DNA of 6,299 nucleotides from Aequorivita sp. GTDB taxonomy: Bacteria; Bacteroidota; Bacteroidia; Flavobacteriales; Flavobacteriaceae. The translations under genes and the position numbers were made by a program. A model generated the notes under the pieces. That model was given only the letters and a program-made list of their open reading frames with translations, did not search any database and was not told the origin of the DNA. Shown here piece by piece: positions 4,417 to 6,299 of the stretch. Every line of letters begins with the position of its first letter. The first letter of the stretch is position 1. The stretch is from assembly GCA_020435865.1 (NCBI GenBank), contig JAGQYZ010000150.1, positions 1 to 6,299 of the forward strand, given 5' to 3'.

Positions 4417-6299
4417 TTGCAAACCAACAGGCATTACTTAACAATCTTCTTAACATTCCTGCTTCTTTGCAGTTCAGTTTTGCATGCGCAGGACATTCCG
4501 CCGAAAAACGAAGCTAACATCCCTAAAACCAACAAAGAAGATACCATTTCATTAAACCTAAAGCCACTTGTTGATGAAATAAACGAAAGCGTCCAAGACA
4601 CTGTAAAGACCGATTCCATAAAGCCTCCAAAAGAAACCTTGACCAATGTGGTGGATTATTATGGTGAAGACTACGTACTGCTCAATAGAAAGGAGAACAA
4701 AGTCTATATGTATAACAAAGCGTATATCATATATGAAGATATGCGCATAGATGCAGGCCTTATAATTCTAGATTACAACAAAAACGAAGTATATGCCAAG
4801 GGAATAGACAGTGCAGGGGTTTACAGCCAGCGACCTGTTTTTGTGCAAGGAACCAATAGGGTTGAGCCAGATTCCATTCGGTATAATTTTGATACTGAAA
4901 AAGCGCTGGTTTTTAATAGCCGAACCGAGCAAAATGGGTTTAGGGTGATTTCTGAAGTCACTAAAAAAGTAAACGATTCTGTGGTTTATCTTCGGAATGT
5001 AAAGTTTACTACTTCAAAAAATATTGACGATCCAGAGTATTATTTCTACACACGAAAAGCAAAGTTTGTTCCAAAGAAAAAAATTGTAACAGGCCTGACC
5101 AATATGTACATTGCAGATGTACCAACGCCCATTGGCCTGCCCTTTGCTTACTTTCCGCTGACGGAAGATCGTACTTCTGGTTTTATTATTCCTTCCTTTG
5201 GTGAGAATAATAGCCGTGGTTTCTTTTTTCAAAACGGTGGTTATTACTTCGCCATCAATGATTATCTTGATTTTAGTTTGCTGGGCGATTATTACACAAA
5301 CGGAAGTTATGCGCTTCGTGCCGAATCAGCTTATGTGATGAAATATAAATTTCGTGGAAATTTCAGTGCACGGTATGAATATCTTGTTCAGGAAGAACGT
5401 GGTTTCCCTAATTTTCAGGAAAGCGCCATCTATAACATTCGGTGGACGCACACACAGGACACAAAGAGCAATCCAAGCTCTCGTTTTTCAGCTTCAGTGA
5501 ACTTGGGGAGCAGTAAATATTTTAATCAGTCCATAAACCAAACCAACAACGCCAGTGCCTTGGTGAACACGCTCAGTTCCTCTATTTCATACTCAAAAAG
5601 TTTTGAAGGCGACCCGCAGGTAAATCTTTCTGTGGCGGCCACACATTCGCAAAACACCAATACACAACAAATTTCCATGTCGTTACCAAACCTGAACGCC
5701 AGTGTTTCAAGAATATACCCATTCGCTCCAAAGGATGGCGCCAAAAAAGGAATCATTCAAAATATAAACTTCCAGTATGATCTTTCTGCTGAAAACCGAA
5801 TCCAGACCACCGATTCACTTTTCTTTAAACCAGAAATGTTTAACAGTGCACAGATTGGGGCGCAACATAATATTCCCCTTACTACAAACTTTAAAATACT
5901 TAAATACCTAAGTGCTTCTGCAGGAACCAACTACCGGGAAACTTGGGTGTTGAAAAGCACGCGCAAGCGCTATGACGAAACTGCGAACGACGGTTTGGGC
6001 GGTATTGTTCAAGACACGGTTAATGGTTTTGAAAGTTACCGAACCTATAACTTTACAACCAGCCTGGGAACCACGCTATATGGACTTTTTAACTTTGGTA
6101 CAGATAAAAAAATACAGGCCATCCGCCACGTTGTGCGCCCTTCCATTGGGTATAACATAAATCCAGCTTTTGATAGGTATTATGACGAATTCCTTGTGCC
6201 TGAAACGGCAAATGAGGCTGCACACGTTGAGCAATATTCCCGTTTTGAAAACACGCTTTACGGTCCGCCCAGTAAAGTATATTCAAGTAGTATAGGCCT
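4417..6299 (+). CDS. lptD: LptD-family outer-membrane LPS assembly protein, partial (TTG start)
   Basis: The frame is open from 4336 to the right edge; the last two bases are a partial codon. It gives 627 residues from the TTG at 4417, probably about two thirds of the protein. Residues 1-24 form a signal peptide (MQTNRHYL, hydrophobic core, VLHA before QD). A Lys/Pro/Asn/Thr-rich linker (about 25-77) leads to an OstA/LptA-like beta domain (about 80-225, from VVDYYGEDYVLL). Next is the LptD signature NMYIADVPTPIGLPFAYFPL (229-248), then SGFIIPSFGENNSRGFFF and alternating amphipathic strands typical of the outer-membrane barrel. LptD, with the lipoprotein LptE, inserts lipopolysaccharide into the outer leaflet. 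There is no ATG in frame until codon 98, inside the beta domain, so TTG 4417 is the best start. The visible mature part has no cysteine, so the N-terminal disulfide cysteines of E. coli LptD are missing. It is divergent from the amidase. Confidence 0.9.
   Translation, partial: MQTNRHYLTIFLTFLLLCSSVLHAQDIPPKNEANIPKTNKEDTISLNLKPLVDEINESVQDTVKTDSIKPPKETLTNVVDYYGEDYVLLNRKENKVYMYNKAYIIYEDMRIDAGLIILDYNKNEVYAKGIDSAGVYSQRPVFVQGTNRVEPDSIRYNFDTEKALVFNSRTEQNGFRVISEVTKKVNDSVVYLRNVKFTTSKNIDDPEYYFYTRKAKFVPKKKIVTGLTNMYIADVPTPIGLPFAYFPLTEDRTSGFIIPSFGENNSRGFFFQNGGYYFAINDYLDFSLLGDYYTNGSYALRAESAYVMKYKFRGNFSARYEYLVQEERGFPNFQESAIYNIRWTHTQDTKSNPSSRFSASVNLGSSKYFNQSINQTNNASALVNTLSSSISYSKSFEGDPQVNLSVAATHSQNTNTQQISMSLPNLNASVSRIYPFAPKDGAKKGIIQNINFQYDLSAENRIQTTDSLFFKPEMFNSAQIGAQHNIPLTTNFKILKYLSASAGTNYRETWVLKSTRKRYDETANDGLGGIVQDTVNGFESYRTYNFTTSLGTTLYGLFNFGTDKKIQAIRHVVRPSIGYNINPAFDRYYDEFLVPETANEAAHVEQYSRFENTLYGPPSKVYSSSIG

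Noticed and set aside
4468..4470. Cys18 of LptD as a lipoprotein lipobox cysteine
   Set aside because: The residue before it is Leu (LLLC), which does not fit the small residue needed at -1, and a good type I cleavage site follows at LHA.
4434..4646. Open frame of 70 codons on the - strand
   Set aside because: It lies inside the N-terminal coding part of lptD, which has a clear signal peptide and domain match on the + strand; the - strand product has no recognisable feature. The same applies to - strand frames at 5014-5232, 5526-5756 and 6089-6286.
1..6299. CRISPR array, insertion sequence, tRNA or phage signals
   Set aside because: No regularly spaced direct repeats, transposase motifs, terminal inverted repeats or cloverleaf pattern were seen on either strand.

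Overview
The window looks like chromosomal DNA of a flavobacterium (Bacteroidota, probably Flavobacteriaceae). The DNA is AT-rich, clear Shine-Dalgarno sites are missing, the candidate promoters have the Bacteroidota TAnnTTTG -7 form, and the proteins have a flavobacterial style (Bacteroidota LptD, a SPOR-tailed amidase, a single-pass MCE protein). I cannot name the genus. No tRNA, rRNA, CRISPR array, insertion sequence or phage gene is visible, and coding density is very high.

Layout: a short control region (about 4287-4416) splits the window into two divergent units. To the right, on the + strand, an LptD-type outer-membrane LPS assembly protein starts at a TTG codon (4417) and runs open to the right edge. 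To the left, on the - strand, are five genes in series: a secreted N-acetylmuramoyl-L-alanine amidase (4286-3165), an MCE/MlaD-type lipid transport protein with a TTG start (3110-2160), a membrane-bound cytochrome-b/4Fe-4S redox protein (2156-846), a small HAD phosphatase-like protein (817-383), and the N-terminal part of a CCG-domain Fe-S protein cut by the left edge (328-1).

Function: the first three genes (LPS insertion, lipid transport between membranes, septal peptidoglycan cleavage) form a cell-envelope group. The membrane 4Fe-4S protein and the CCG protein together carry the parts of one membrane Fe-S oxidoreductase of the HdrDE / ETF:menaquinone oxidoreductase (EMO) kind. Here these parts are split over two genes with a HAD gene between them. 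The mlaD-like gene and the redox gene are only 3 bp apart, so the envelope and redox genes are probably expressed together.

Points worth a second look: two non-ATG (TTG) starts in envelope genes, one of which hides a gene of at least 627 codons from ATG-based gene finding; the split EMO-like enzyme with its HAD insert; an intergenic element at 351-373 resembling a repeat common in Flavobacteriia; a hairpin over the amidase stop codon followed by a possible mlaD promoter; and closely placed opposing promoters between amidase and lptD. I see no convincing wholly new system. The most unusual arrangement is the HAD gene inside the split redox pair.
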